Assembly (NCBI GenBank): GCA_950097015.1
Contig: CATNEN010000030.1
Coordinates: 2,775,001-2,839,000, forward strand
DNA from: Macrostomum hystrix
Taxonomy: Eukaryota > Platyhelminthes > Macrostomidae
DNA length: 64,000 nucleotides
Direction: 5' to 3'
A model generated the notes under the pieces. It saw nothing but the letters and a program-made list of their open reading frames with translations, ran no database searches and was not told where the DNA came from. Positions 1 to 11,012 of this stretch are shown piece after piece. Position numbers and translations under genes: made by a program. How positions within the stretch are numbered: position 1 is the stretch's first letter; every line of letters begins with the position of its first letter.

Positions 1-387
1 AGGGAGAAAAGGGGAGGGAGAAGTGTAAGGGGGGAGTGGTGGGGGAAATGCTGCCGTGATTAATGGATTCCTGTGCAGGGCACCGGGCTAAGCCTCTCGA
101 TTTCACCTCAGCCCAGGGTAGCTTGGGGGCTTGCTTGGGTTCGCTCATAATTCTATATACAGACTCGAGTCCTGGCTTAGACGAGTAAGTATGACTCGCT
201 TAAGTTAAGGCAGTTTAGACTCATAAAGTCTCCTGATAGTTTCACCCATAGTTTCAGTCAAACAAACTTTTGCTTGGAAGCTACTTTTTTTCGTTAAAAA
301 TTTTCTCATTCAAATGTGTTTTGCCTTTCCTAGAAATAAATTTCGAGGTAAAGTAATTTTTTTTCTTTATTTGTGCAACTATTTCAG

Positions 388-2587
388 GCCAGTACTATTG
401 CCTCAACATGGGCATCATCACACTGTCGACCTTCTTGTCCGTGATTGTGGTCAATTTTCATTTCCGCGGCGACAACAGGCAGGAAGTGCCATACTGGCTC
501 AAAAAGGTGAGACCTGGAGAACTGGAAAGCCGAGGGATGAGATTAGTAGAGCTCAGGATGTGAGCAGAGGATGAGATTAGATTAGCAGAGCGAATGAGGA
601 AATTAGTATAGCTGAGATAAGTAGAGCAGAGGATGAGATTAGCAGAGCAGAGGATGAGATTAGCAGAGCAGAGGATGAGATTAACAGAGCAGAGGATGAG
701 ATTAGCAGAGCAGAGGATGAGATTAGCAGAGCAGAGGATGAGATTAGCAGAGCAGAGGATGAGATTAGCAGAGCAGAGGATGAGATAAGCAGGGCATAGG
801 AGCCTTTTATTCTATAAAGTTGGGCTGAAGAAACCGGCAGAAAAAGGTCATGCAGTCCGGATTCGTTCCTCTTTACGGTAAAAATTTCCCTTTCGGATTA
901 GCCGCGGTTGAGTCAGCCGCTGACAGCCTCCTAATATCAGGGGGATACCGGATGAGAATTGGAGGGCAAGGCCAAGGAAGAACTGGAGGAAAAGTTGGCG
1001 GGATTGCTGACTGACAACTGAGCAAGTTCATTGACTCGGGCGGGCCATCTGTTTATTCGGCCACTGCGGGATGAGCCTCCGATGGCTTCCGATGATGTTT
1101 TCGGTCGGCAAACATGCACCGGTCGGCCGATTCGCTGGCTGGGGAGATCACAGTCTTCGTCCTAAAATAACTGAGCGAAGCTAATCGATCAATTGAAAAA
1201 TCTGGCGAACCCTCCTTAGACTGGGATACGGAGGTTCCGTGTCAACAGTGCCAGTTTTGGGATTCAGGAAACATTTTTTATGGTCCGCTCGGTCTGGAAT
1301 GATCCCAGTTAATGGAAACGACGATTCGTCGATCTCTGCTCGACTCAGTTTATTTAGCTGCTATGCTAGACTGGCCTAAAATTGACGAGGCAGGATGAGA
1401 CAAACAAGGATAAGACGAATAAGATGAAATAGTAAAAATGATAAAGCGTTTGACTCTAACTCGCACCAAGGTCCTGAGCTCGATTCCGCGGCGAGGCAAC
1501 ATTCATTTGGGGCCTGTCGTGCAATTTGCACCCTTGAGGGCCAACCTCCAAGGCACAATGAGAGTGTACACTGCCTGATGATGAGAGAGTCAGGGGAGAT
1601 GAACACACCTGTGTGCGTGTGTGCTGAGTAGCGAAATGGGTAGAATTGCCTCCTCGCTGGCTGCGGGTCTGGTGTCACCAACTATTACGCGCCACAGCCC
1701 TCCTGCATTTATTAGTATAAGCAACCGACCCATCAACCCGCTCTCACCAGTTGGCCATACAGCACGGCTCTCGGCTGCTGTTCGTCAACTTGAATCGGAA
1801 GCCGCCGGCTCCGGGCCTGGCGCCCCAGGTGTCCAGCAGCGGCGGCCGCACCAATTCCACTCCGTCGGCGGCAGCCGCGGCGGCTGCGTCCTCCGGCACC
1901 AACTCGGATCGGCGACAGAGACGCGGGCTCGGCGGCGGAGGCGGCCGATGTTACGAGGATCTGCCGATGCAGCCGACCGGGGCCTCGGCATCTGGCATCA
2001 CCTCGCCTGGCTACTCGCTGCAGGCGGGCAACTCCGCGCAGCACTACGCGCCCTCTTATCACGGCCGAGCAGCTGCTTCGGCAGCTTCACCGTCGGACCG
2101 GCGACGACAACCCGTCGTCAACGACGTCGCTGGGACGTCTAGATCGGGAATCGTCGGCGGCGGGGTCGGAGGCGCCGGCGGATTTCAAGAGTTTGACGAC
2201 GTGCTGGCTCAGTGCCTGCATAGACAGCAGAACAGGGCTCAGCAGCAGCAGCATCCCCAAATTCAGAATCAGCTGCTCTCATTCCCAAGCGGCGAGGATC
2301 TGATCTTTCCCGGCGGAATGCTTGACGCAGCCACTCGCCGCCGCATCAACATGCTGACCAAGGATGTGCAGGACATTGTGAAGGCGCTGCGCTACATTCA
2401 GAAACTGCACGAGAACCGCGAGAAGGTTAACAAAGTGGTGCAGGAGTGGCGATCAGTAGCCCTGGTCCTCGACCGGCTTTTCTTCCTAATCTACGTGCTG
2501 ACCATTATGCTGTCTATTATCTTCTTCTTCCCCAAGTCCGGCAACGAGGTCAGCCCCGGCGTCATCCCTGTCAATGGCACAGCCTGA
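388..2587 (+). CDS. Nicotinic acetylcholine receptor-type ligand-gated channel subunit, last two coding exons (5' end outside window)
   Basis: Two exons are visible. Exon 388-506 follows an acceptor (atttcag) and ends at a gtgaga donor. It encodes the third membrane helix and the start of the cytoplasmic loop, with the family-typical pattern LSTFLSVIVVNFHFR. Exon 1751-2587 follows ctctcaccag, continues in phase 0 (YWLKK then LAIQHGSRLLFVN) and ends at TGA. It holds a long low-complexity M3-M4 loop rich in Ala, Gly, Ser and Gln (about exon residues 15-190), the amphipathic MA helix (about 193-235), the signature EWRSVALVLDRLFF, and M4 (about 238-260), followed by a short extracellular tail. 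Known family role: pentameric cation channel of the plasma membrane at synapses. The ligand-binding domain and M1-M2 lie left of the window, so the alpha or non-alpha type and the ion selectivity cannot be read. The single intron (507-1750) holds a minisatellite and a SINE. Confidence 0.9.
533..797. repeat. Minisatellite, 21-bp unit, in receptor intron
   Basis: About ten copies of a 21-bp unit with core gcagagcagaggatgagatt. The left edge is degenerate and the 607-790 part is nearly perfect. It begins about 30 bp after the donor of the receptor exon. Confidence 0.95.
798..1443. other. Intron sequence without recognised feature
   Basis: This is the middle of the receptor intron. It has mixed composition, no recognised exon on either strand and no repeat that I could match elsewhere in the window. 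Confidence 0.5.
1444..1625 (+). mobile_element. SINE family B copy
   Basis: It matches, in the opposite orientation, the copy at 51690-51912. Shared pieces include ctcgcaccaaggt, ccgcggcgaggc, gtcgtgcaatttgc, ggccaacctccaaggcacaa and a tail near acacacctgtg. The head resembles a tRNA with a long variable arm (Leu/Ser type). This copy lacks the piece around the 'ggagagaaggcttgg' segment that the other copies have. Confidence 0.75.
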
Positions 2588-3064
2588 GGCCCTCTGCTCA
2601 AACTGGCAATCTGTCACATTTCAAGGGCAAATATTAGATTCAGTTTTCTTACCAAGCCACAAGTTCATGGTTAATCTTGTTTATCGAATATTGCCACGCA
2701 CTTTTTGTCAGGATTTCTCTATCCCAATTTTCACGAGCCTAAAAGGACAATATACTAACGTGTTCTCATATTCATATCGTATCAAAAAGATCATTTTTTG
2801 TTTTTTCGTCCTTCAGGCAGTCCGCTTTGGTGTTGTGTATGTTTGTGTCTAATGTTAGTTTTTTTGCATCTAAATTCCCTTCCTGTTAATATCCACCATG
2901 TTTGATTTGTCTTGTGATAGTTACGACGTAATGCTCTGTTTTGACCTCTACAGTACGTGTCTTGTTGATTATCGAACTCAGAGATTGTGGCATGGTAGTG
3001 CTACTGTCACATGTGATGGATAGGAAATATATTGTAAAGGAACAGGCTGATTTGTTAGCCTGCG

Positions 3065-3878
3065 TATGAAATTGAAAGGCCTTGTCGTTATCTGATTGGC
3101 TGAGTGGAGAATGAAATTCAAAAGACTTTGCCGTTATCTGATTGGCTGGTTAGAGAATGAAATTAAAAGGCAGTGCCGCCGTCTGATTGGCTGGTTAGAG
3201 AATGAAATTCAAAAGGCTTTGCCCCTGTCTGATTGGCTGGTTAGAGAATGAAATTCAAAAGGCTTTGCCGTTGTCTGATTGGCTGGTTTGAGAATGAAAT
3301 TCAAAGGCAGTGCCGCCGTCTGATTGGCTGGTTTGAGAATGAAATTCAAAGGCAGTGCCGCTGTCTGATTGGCTGGTTAGAGAATGAAATTAAAAGGCAG
3401 TGCCGCCGTCTGATTGGCTGGTTAGAGAATGAAATTAAAAGGCAGTGCCGCTGTCTGATTGGCTGGTGAGAGAATGAAATTCAAAGGCAGTGCCGCTGTC
3501 TGATTGGCTGGCTAGAGAATGAAATCAAAAGGCTTTGCCGCCGTCTGATTGGCTGGTTAGAGAATGAAATTCAAAAGGCTTTGCCGCCGTCTGATTGGCT
3601 GGTTAGAGAATGAAATTAAAAGGCAGTGCCGCCGTCTGATTGGCTGGTTAGAGAATGAAATTCAAAAGGCTTTGCCGTCGTCTGATTGGCTGGTTAGAGA
3701 ATGAAATTCAAAGGCAGTGCCGCCGTCTGATTGGCTGGTTTGAGAATGAAATTCAAAGGCAGTGCCGCTGTCTGATTGGCTGGTTAGAGAATGAAATTAA
3801 AAGGCAGTGCCGCCGTCTGATTGGCTGGTTTGAGAATGAAATACAAAGGCAGTGCCGCTGTCTGATTGGCTGGTTTGG
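3065..3878. repeat. Minisatellite, 45/46-bp unit containing inverted CCAAT motif
   Basis: About 18 copies of a 45- or 46-bp unit starting ctgattggctggttagagaa, in the region downstream of the receptor gene. Units alternate between two versions (with 'aaaggcagtgccg' or 'aaaaggctttgccg'). Each unit contains ATTGGCT, an inverted CCAAT box. The partial open frame is an artefact of the 45-bp period. Confidence 0.95.
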
Positions 3879-5335
3879 GAACAACAATAAGAAAGGCATA
3901 AGCAAAAGTTATAACGCAATTCCCAACCACTAAAATTTTTGCAGTTATTGATAGAGTCCCTACGCCGACAAGAATCTCGAATTTTTATACCGGCGCGGCT
4001 TCATAAGTACCAAATGTAACTAAGCAATTTATATTTATTGTACTTACTTTACTGACATCACTCAGTAGCCAAATATGGCTCAAATTATATCTATAAAAAG
4101 GCAGATACTGAAGTCAACGTTTCAAAATTAATTTTTTTGTTGCTCTTATTTAAACTTCTTCTGTTTTCTGTGGGCATGACAGTAAATAGAGACAATAAAT
4201 ATAGAGAGGAAGAAGTCAAATATGATTGCCTGACCTGAGCTGGTGCCGCCAGTGGTGGAGAATGAAGGAGTATATGTAAAGGAGAGCTTAGCATGTGAGA
4301 GCCAATTGTTCACGGTCTACTCTATCCGGCCCATTTTTGAATAGCCTTGCCTCTGTGTGCAAAAAGGCTACGCAAGGGCCTGTTTATGATTTTTCTAGAC
4401 AGTTAAACAAGCTGAGCAGCTGGTAGGCTTGTCTAGTTTATATCCGGTCACTGGAAGATTGAAGGGGGACAATTGTTTGACGTCTGGACTGAAATCAACT
4501 AAAACTCAAAAAGCTCGATAGAAACTGAAATAATAATAATTACATTGGGCCAAATGTACAGTCCGCTGATTGAAGAGACCAATGCGCCTAAGAGACTAAG
4601 GAATTAGGAATCGAACTCCCGACCTTTGAACTCCAGACTCCCGATTAAAACATTCGACACTATTACTGTCGCCCTGATTGGCTCTCCCTCTAACCCTGCC
4701 GTCACTCTCTACCCCAGCGGCTTGGGCCCACCCCACCCCTGTGCTATCTATAAATAATTTCACGTCAAATAATGCCTTATAGTAGTAGTACGGAATGCAA
4801 ACGTAAATATTCTTTTCGAGTCTTTTCTCTAATGCGGTGAGCATGCATTTCAGCGAAAAAAAAAATATTATAAGAAGTCTTGAAGTCTTAAATGCAATGA
4901 GATATTGAAACCCGTAACAAAAATTCACCAAGAACATTATTCCCAAGCTCTGCCTCATTTTCAGTTCCTCGCTCTAAAAACAGCCATGCCATTCCCCAGG
5001 GTCATTTGAAGCAGAAAATTCCTCGCGGACCAACTGACTGATCCCTGCCGCCCTGGAATTCCCAGGCAGGCGCTGAGGCTTGCGTGTGAGTGGTCCGATA
5101 TTTTTCAATGCGATACCGGACGCATTGATGAATGAACGAATGCTGGACTGGCTGTTGTAGCTTAGCCTAGGTAATGCCGCTTGTTAACTATGCTCGTATG
5201 CAACTTTATGACCGCGCACTGGCTCATCTGGAGAACAAATGCTGTCTTGCATTTCTCTGCTCCTCTGCTAGATTTTAATACGAATTCTAAAGCAAATAAT
5301 TGACAAAGAGACAGAGAAGGTGAGAGGATTAGATG
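3879..5335. other. Intergenic stretch, no gene recognised
   Basis: AT-rich to mixed sequence. On the minus strand around 4595-4660 there is a tRNA B-box-like match (gggagttcgattcc), probably a decayed SINE head. No coding exon is supported. Confidence 0.45.
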
Positions 5336-5868
5336 TTCAGAAGGCGGGTAAGAGGAGCAGAAGGCTGGTGAGAGGGGCAGAAGGCTGGTGAGAGGGACAG
5401 AAGGCGGGTGAGAAGGCTTGAAGGCGGGTGAGAAGGGTTGAAGGCGGGTGAGAAAAAATATTTATTATTATAGAATCTAATATCTTAAAGGCATCTTAGA
5501 GGGGCAGAAGGCGAGTGAGAGGTGAAGAAGGCGGGTGAGAGGTGAAGAAGGCGGGTGAGAGGGACAGAAGGCGGGTGAGAGGTGAAGAAGGCGGGTGAGA
5601 GGTGAAGAAGGCGGGTGAGAGGAGCAGAAGGCGAGTGAGAGGGGCAGAAGGCGGGTGAGAGGTGAAGATGGCGGGTGAGAGGAGCAGAAGGCGAGTGAGA
5701 GGGACAGAAGGCGGGTGAGAGGGACAGATGGCGGGTGAGAGGTGAAGAAGGCGGGTGAGAGGTGAAGAAGGCGGGTGAGAGGAGCAGAAGGCGAGTGAGA
5801 GGGGCAGAAGGCGGGTGAGAGCCGAAGAAGGCGGATGAGAGGGGAAGAATGCTGGTGAGATGAGCCAT
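5336..5868. repeat. Minisatellite, 20-bp unit
   Basis: Copies of a 20-bp unit, agaaggcgggtgagaggtga and variants (ggtgaag, ggagcag, gggacag). The array is interrupted at about 5452-5500 by an AT-rich spacer. A 20-bp period shifts the frame each unit, so all three minus-strand frames stay open; none is a gene. Confidence 0.95.
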
Positions 5869-6417
5869 TCCCCGAGATGAGATTCCCATTCCATTCCATT
5901 CCATGAGAAGGCGGGTCAGAACTTCAGTATCGGGCGCTGGACCGGATAAGATAACTCATAGCCTTCCTCTGTGCCAGAAGGGTTGCAACTACTCAGTCCA
6001 TTATCAGAGAGGCTTGTGACCAAAATGTTCATGACTGGCATAATAATTTTCCAAGAGTGGAAGCCCCGTTCTCGCTTTCGTCCTCTCGGATTTGCAGGTC
6101 GACCGAGTGTAATAAACAGTGTGGCAAGTGACTGCGGGCTTGGAACCCTAATTCGATTACAGCCTTCCGGACTCCTCACCCGACTCACCCCCTCCTCCTA
6201 CTCCGCATCCTGGAAATGGCCCGGAAACAATAATTTCACGCCCGGGAAAATTCTGTCAGCCAGCCAAACCTACTAGAATTGCCACACTGAACAGGGAGAA
6301 TATTTGACTGACTTTCAAAATTAATAGCAAGCAATAATACGAGCATAGTCGCCTACTCTTACTGAAAGTAGGGTGAACTGCGCCTATTTCTTTCCTAATT
6401 TAGTTTCTGTCAATCTC
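5869..6417. other. Intergenic stretch, no gene recognised
   Basis: Unique sequence between the 20-bp minisatellite and a SINE. The short open frames on both strands show no family resemblance. Confidence 0.45.
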
Positions 6418-6428
6418 TATCTTTCTAG

Positions 6429-6732
6429 TAGTAGAGGTTGTAGCCTAGTGGTTAGGGCGTCGGACTCACGACTTGAAGGTCGGGGGTTCGATTCCCGACC
6501 CACTGAAACAATTTGTGTCCTTTAGCAAGACACTTAACTCTGCATTGCTTCAGTTCACCCAGCTGTTAAATGGGTACCAGCATTAGCTGGGATAATTGAA
6601 GGTGGGTGTGGCGTCCCCCCAGTCCATGGACTGAACAGCTGTACGCAGTCTTCAGATGCGCCGCGCAATAGCTGCGGCTGTGCTGTCGGCTGCACATCTG
6701 GCCCGATTGGGGCAGGTGTAATCAATTATTAT
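6429..6732 (+). mobile_element. SINE family A, intact copy with target-site duplication
   Basis: tRNA-derived head with A box tagcctagtgg and B box ggttcgattcc. It is followed by a conserved body (tttagcaagacacttaactc, cagctgttaaatgggtacc, agtccatggactgaacagct, ctgtcggctgcacatctgg) and a short ATT-repeat tail. The 11-bp direct repeat tatctttctag flanks it at 6418-6428 and 6733-6743, which is the footprint of LINE-mediated insertion. The body resembles the widespread invertebrate SINEs grouped by a shared central domain (MetaSINE type); this placement is from memory. Confidence 0.9.
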
Positions 6733-6743
6733 TATCTTTCTAG

Positions 6744-7377
6744 CATGGCCGAACAGCTTAATCGACTCAAGTAATTTCAGTTTCTGGATTCCGCACACTA
6801 GGCCAGGCATTGATCTCTCGCATTATCCCGCAGCGCATTGCGCACTGCCAGCCGATGTGGCGGAGGGGTTAGTTGTGTGGAAGTAGAATGTGGGTTTGGC
6901 TGCTGAGTCAAAGGCGACTGCGCACAGAGCCTCTAGGGACAGCAGCAGCAGCAGCAGCAGGAGCAGCAGGAAGAAGCAGTGGAGAAGGGACAGCTGGCTG
7001 AAATATTTATGTGGGGTTAGCGGAGCAGCTGTGCCGCGCGTTTCCGATGGCCCGGGGCCAGATGAGCACAGGAACTCTTAGCGCATTGCTGGCAGCTAGC
7101 CCCAGCCTGGCTTAATGTCTGCCCTTGGCATTAGCGAGTACAAATTTGTTTATTATTCTGGCAGCATAATGTCTTACGCATCCCAAGTGCACAATAGTAA
7201 CTCGTAGTTGCTTCATAATGTCAATGATCCCTTTGTGAATTGCTGCAGACCACAACATCTATATATCCTTGGCCGGTGTGTTTGCAGGCTATTAGCCAAC
7301 TCCAACATGACAGGACAGTCGGGCTACGCTCTGATTTCCTTGAGAAACTGAGACTGAGATGCGGCTGTCCGCTGCTC
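6744..7377. other. Intergenic stretch with short AGC microsatellite
   Basis: No gene recognised. It holds (AGC)n at about 6941-6970 and otherwise unremarkable sequence. Confidence 0.45.
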
Positions 7378-7702
7378 TATTGGCCCTACAATATCTGTAT
7401 ATCAGCCAGATGAGGCATTGGGGATATTCTAAGGGTGGCCCTACAATATCTGTATATCAGCCAGATGAGGCATTGGGGATCATCTAAGGGTGGCCCTACA
7501 ATATCTGTATATCAGACAGATGAGGCATTGGGATATTCTAAGGGTGGCCCTACAATATCTGTATATCAGACAGATGAGGCATTGGGATATTCTAAGGGTG
7601 GCCCTACAATATCTGTATATCAGCCAGATGAGGCATTGGGGATCATCTAAGGGTGGCCCTACAATATCTGTATATCAGCCAGATGAGGCATTGGGGATCT
7701 TC
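7378..7702. repeat. Minisatellite, about 55-bp unit
   Basis: Six copies of a unit beginning ggccctacaatatctgtata. Variants differ in a catcta or attcta segment and by one G, which alternates the period between about 54 and 56 bp. Confidence 0.95.
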
Positions 7703-8825
7703 TGGGGGCGGGGCCAGTCTCTTTGGGAATTTAAAACTGCGGCTCAGCTGGGCATGGGGATCAGTTAAGTTAGTCGGGGAGGGAAGACACTAAGAGATGA
7801 ATTGAGCCAAGAGGTCTGAGCAGAAAGTGAGCATGGGAGAGGCTAGATTAAGAAAGCGGGCCAGAAGTCTTGCACACCGTCTCTCTTCTCTCTTCTCTCG
7901 TGCGTCTACTCTCCCTAGGGACAGCCTGGGAGGCCCCAGCAGTGCCGGGCTGAGAGAGTTTGAGCAGTTGAGATTCTCGAGAGCCAACTCGGTGAAGCAG
8001 GCGGAGGCGGTGGTTGAGTCACCCGCCCAGCCTGAAACAGAACTGGGCGGGTTCGGAGGGCCTACTCATTAGCCCCCGTGTCTCGAATGGGAATTAGATT
8101 GTCCAATCCAATTATGGCTGCTTCTAGAAGAGCGGCCAGGAGCTCGACGTGGAAGCTCGGCGAAGGTCGGGGGCAATTACGCATCCGCATACCGCTCGCC
8201 GCTCGCTTTTATTTCATTCTGCTTGTGTTTTTTCTTGCTAAATTAAAAGAAAGGAGGTTAAAAATAGTCATAGAGACGGAAGGAATTAGCGCAATAAAAT
8301 TTCTGCTCCTTTCTCTTATCTGTCTGCGGTCAAAGACACGTCCCGTGTCAGCTTTTCTAACACCGGAGAGTTTAGCTTGAGCAGTGGACAGTATCAGGCC
8401 ACTCTCTTGTACCGCGGCGACAGCCCAGTAGATCCAAATTAGGACACGGATAGAGGAGGAATGCTAGACAGGGGGGAAACGGATTATCCCGCAGGGCGCC
8501 GAGCGCACGACTATCTCTCTAGCGTGTTAATTATTAATGAGGCCCCATCAGTGGGCTGAGTGAGCACTGCTCATACTACTCCTACTCTTTCTCACTGTCA
8601 CTCTCTCCTTAACTATGAAAGACGTGCAAGAACTCTGTCTTAAAAAGGGCTGGTCAGCTAGCTGATTATAAAAAAAAACACAAATCCATCGGTTCAACAG
8701 ACTATGATAGCCAGCTGGTATCGGTCTTTCCTACTTATTTGTTTATTTACTTATAAAATATTCACCCAGCCTGAAACTGCACAAACGGCTAATTTACCGT
8801 CTTCTTTTACAGCTTTCTTCTGTTA
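7703..8825. other. Intergenic stretch, no gene recognised
   Basis: Mixed-composition sequence. The open frames here lack any recognisable domain and have no convincing splice context. Confidence 0.45.
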
Positions 8826-8941
8826 GGATCTTCTTCTCACCAGGTTAATCATTCCCCCAGATCTTCTTCTCCCTCAGATCTTCTTCTCCCCCAGATCTTC
8901 TTCTCCCCCAGATCTTCTTCTCCCCCCAGATCTTCTTCCTC
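8826..8941. repeat. Short tandem array, about 17-bp pyrimidine unit
   Basis: About five units of cagatcttcttctcccc with small length variation in the C run. Confidence 0.85.
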
Positions 8942-11012
8942 TCTCGTTCTCGTTCTCTTTCCTCTCACTAGTCTTCTGCAATCCTTAGGTATTCTTTGAC
9001 GCCTTTGTATTTATTTTCTTTACTTTTCAGTTCCTCAATATTTATCAATGAGCGATTCTCCAGTTCCCTGTTCACGTCTTTTTCCCTTTCTGCCCTCTCT
9101 CTGATCCCTGATCCCCTTTGCCCCCCAAAGCCTGTTTCAATCTGTCTCCCTATTCTCGCCTGTCAGCTGAATGGCGGCATCGGCCGGCGCATTGCGTACT
9201 CCGTCAGTGCTGCACCTGGATTCCCTCAGTCCACACAATCCCCATCCTCATTCAATGCGGCCCAGTCGCCATTCTTTTTCTGCCCAGGTAGGGGCCAGGG
9301 GATGGAATTGGGCATTATTTTAACTTCCTCTCTCGGACTAGAAAAAATTCTCAGGGAAGCCGCAGCTGCCAGCTGAGGCATTCTGGGTGAGCACTCCGGG
9401 GGTCGGGGAGGCAGAGAAAAACAGGAAATTCTGTCGGGCTAAAATCCCCCACGAAAACCGTCAGCCAGCCCCGTCTTCGGCTTCCCGTTGGAAATTTTTT
9501 TGTCGGCTAAAAAAGAGAAAGAGAGAGTGAGAGGGGGTAAGGGAGATTTGGAAGCGGGGCAGCGGAGTAAAGGATGCGTCTCCGGCCCTGAGCACTCACA
9601 GAGCTCCACCGGCTGACAAGAAGCAATTTTCCACTTGCACTTCTCAGCCGCCTCCTCTCCCCCGTTTCGAGCCGCTTGTGCGGCAGTCTATCGGTCCTTC
9701 GCCAGCCCCTCAATCAAGCGTGTTTCCACGCCACGAATGAGAATCAATGCCGCCCAGACCATCACCCCCCAATTACACAGCCGTGACAGCGGCCCCAATA
9801 TCTCACTGTGTTAAGTCCTGGCGCATCGATTCTAAAGATGAAGCGACAAAGCGAGCGAGCGTAGCTGAATTGATATACGCTTAATAATATATACTAATGT
9901 GCATCGACAGGAAGCTAAGCTCCTGATAGCCTGCTAACTACGTGCGTTCTTATTTTTATATTTGCCTTGAGGGAGAGAGTAATTGCGACCTAATAGATTT
10001 TTGTTTAAAGCCTCAGTTAAAGACCAAAAAGAGCGAAAATAGGATACAATGGCCCTCAGCAGCAGGTCGGCACCAATTTGCGAGTCCTCTAATTAACAAA
10101 TTGCTATCCCCTATCCCGTCTCTCTCCCCTTATGGGATTAATCAACTCGCAACACGGGTTTGAGGGAGTGGAGGTCGGTAGAAAAATCGAAAGTGAGCTC
10201 ACGGAGTGCCGTATCAGAGTGTAAGTAATGCATTTTGCGCCGCCCTGCTTTGAGCTGAAGCCCTTCGACAGAGTGAAATACAGACAGGCCGTGAGATAGG
10301 GAAGGGAAAGGGATAAGGGGAGTCTTTGCCCATCCCCTCTTTTCGCCTCATTTATGCCCCGATCCTTTTCTGTTCGTCAAAAAAACTTCACATCTTGCCC
10401 CGAGGTGAAGTCGGATTACTCCGTCGCGGCTTGCCGGCCTGGGTCTCGCTCAGTCCTGGTCGCTATGGGGCGGTGGCGAGCTAAAGGGAGCGGGAAGGAG
10501 AGAAGGAATACGCAGGCTTCGAGGAAGGAAAGCGGTCGGGTCCGCACTGCCTCCAACCTCATTCATCTCCTGCCAGAGAGTGAGAGATGGCGTAGCAGGG
10601 GAGGTCGGCATGCACGGCACATGAGTACAGGCATTGAGACTGTCTTCCCTCAGATTTCTTTCCCATATCCTTACTCTGATCTCGAGGCCTGTCTGTCGCA
10701 GCCTCAGCCAATGCTCCATCTAGTGCAGCGCCTCTTACCCAGCCCTGTCCGCTCACCAACTCTCTGCCCTAGTGGCCTCCATAAACGCGGAGGAGGTATG
10801 GCGTCTCCGGGCCTTCCCGCACTCCATCGTTGTTCCCGCGGGCCGGCCAGCCTCTCTGCTCACCGCTCTCTTCTGCCTGTTCCTCCACTCCGCTCTGTGC
10901 AGCCCTTAACAGTACCGATTCAGTCAGTTTCAACAGCCAGGTTCGTCTGCTAGCCAGCAGTTTCAGTCCATTGTCAGAGGCTCAGGCGCCGCTGCGCAAC
11001 ACTCTGAAAGCT
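8942..11012. other. Upstream region of the calcium-sensor gene
   Basis: No separate gene recognised. The last few hundred bases before the start codon at 11013 are pyrimidine-rich and probably carry the promoter and 5' untranslated region. I see no TATA box that I can place with confidence. Confidence 0.35.

Noticed and set aside
1621-2142. Overlapping open frames on both strands around the receptor's last exon
   Set aside because: They are shadows of the GC-rich loop-encoding exon, whose frame is supported by the M4 helix and by splice phase.
6431-6510. tRNA genes at the A/B-box matches (6431, 14890, 34330, 37480, 41335, 51880)
   Set aside because: The cloverleaf is degenerate and each is followed by the same long SINE body, so they are SINE heads.
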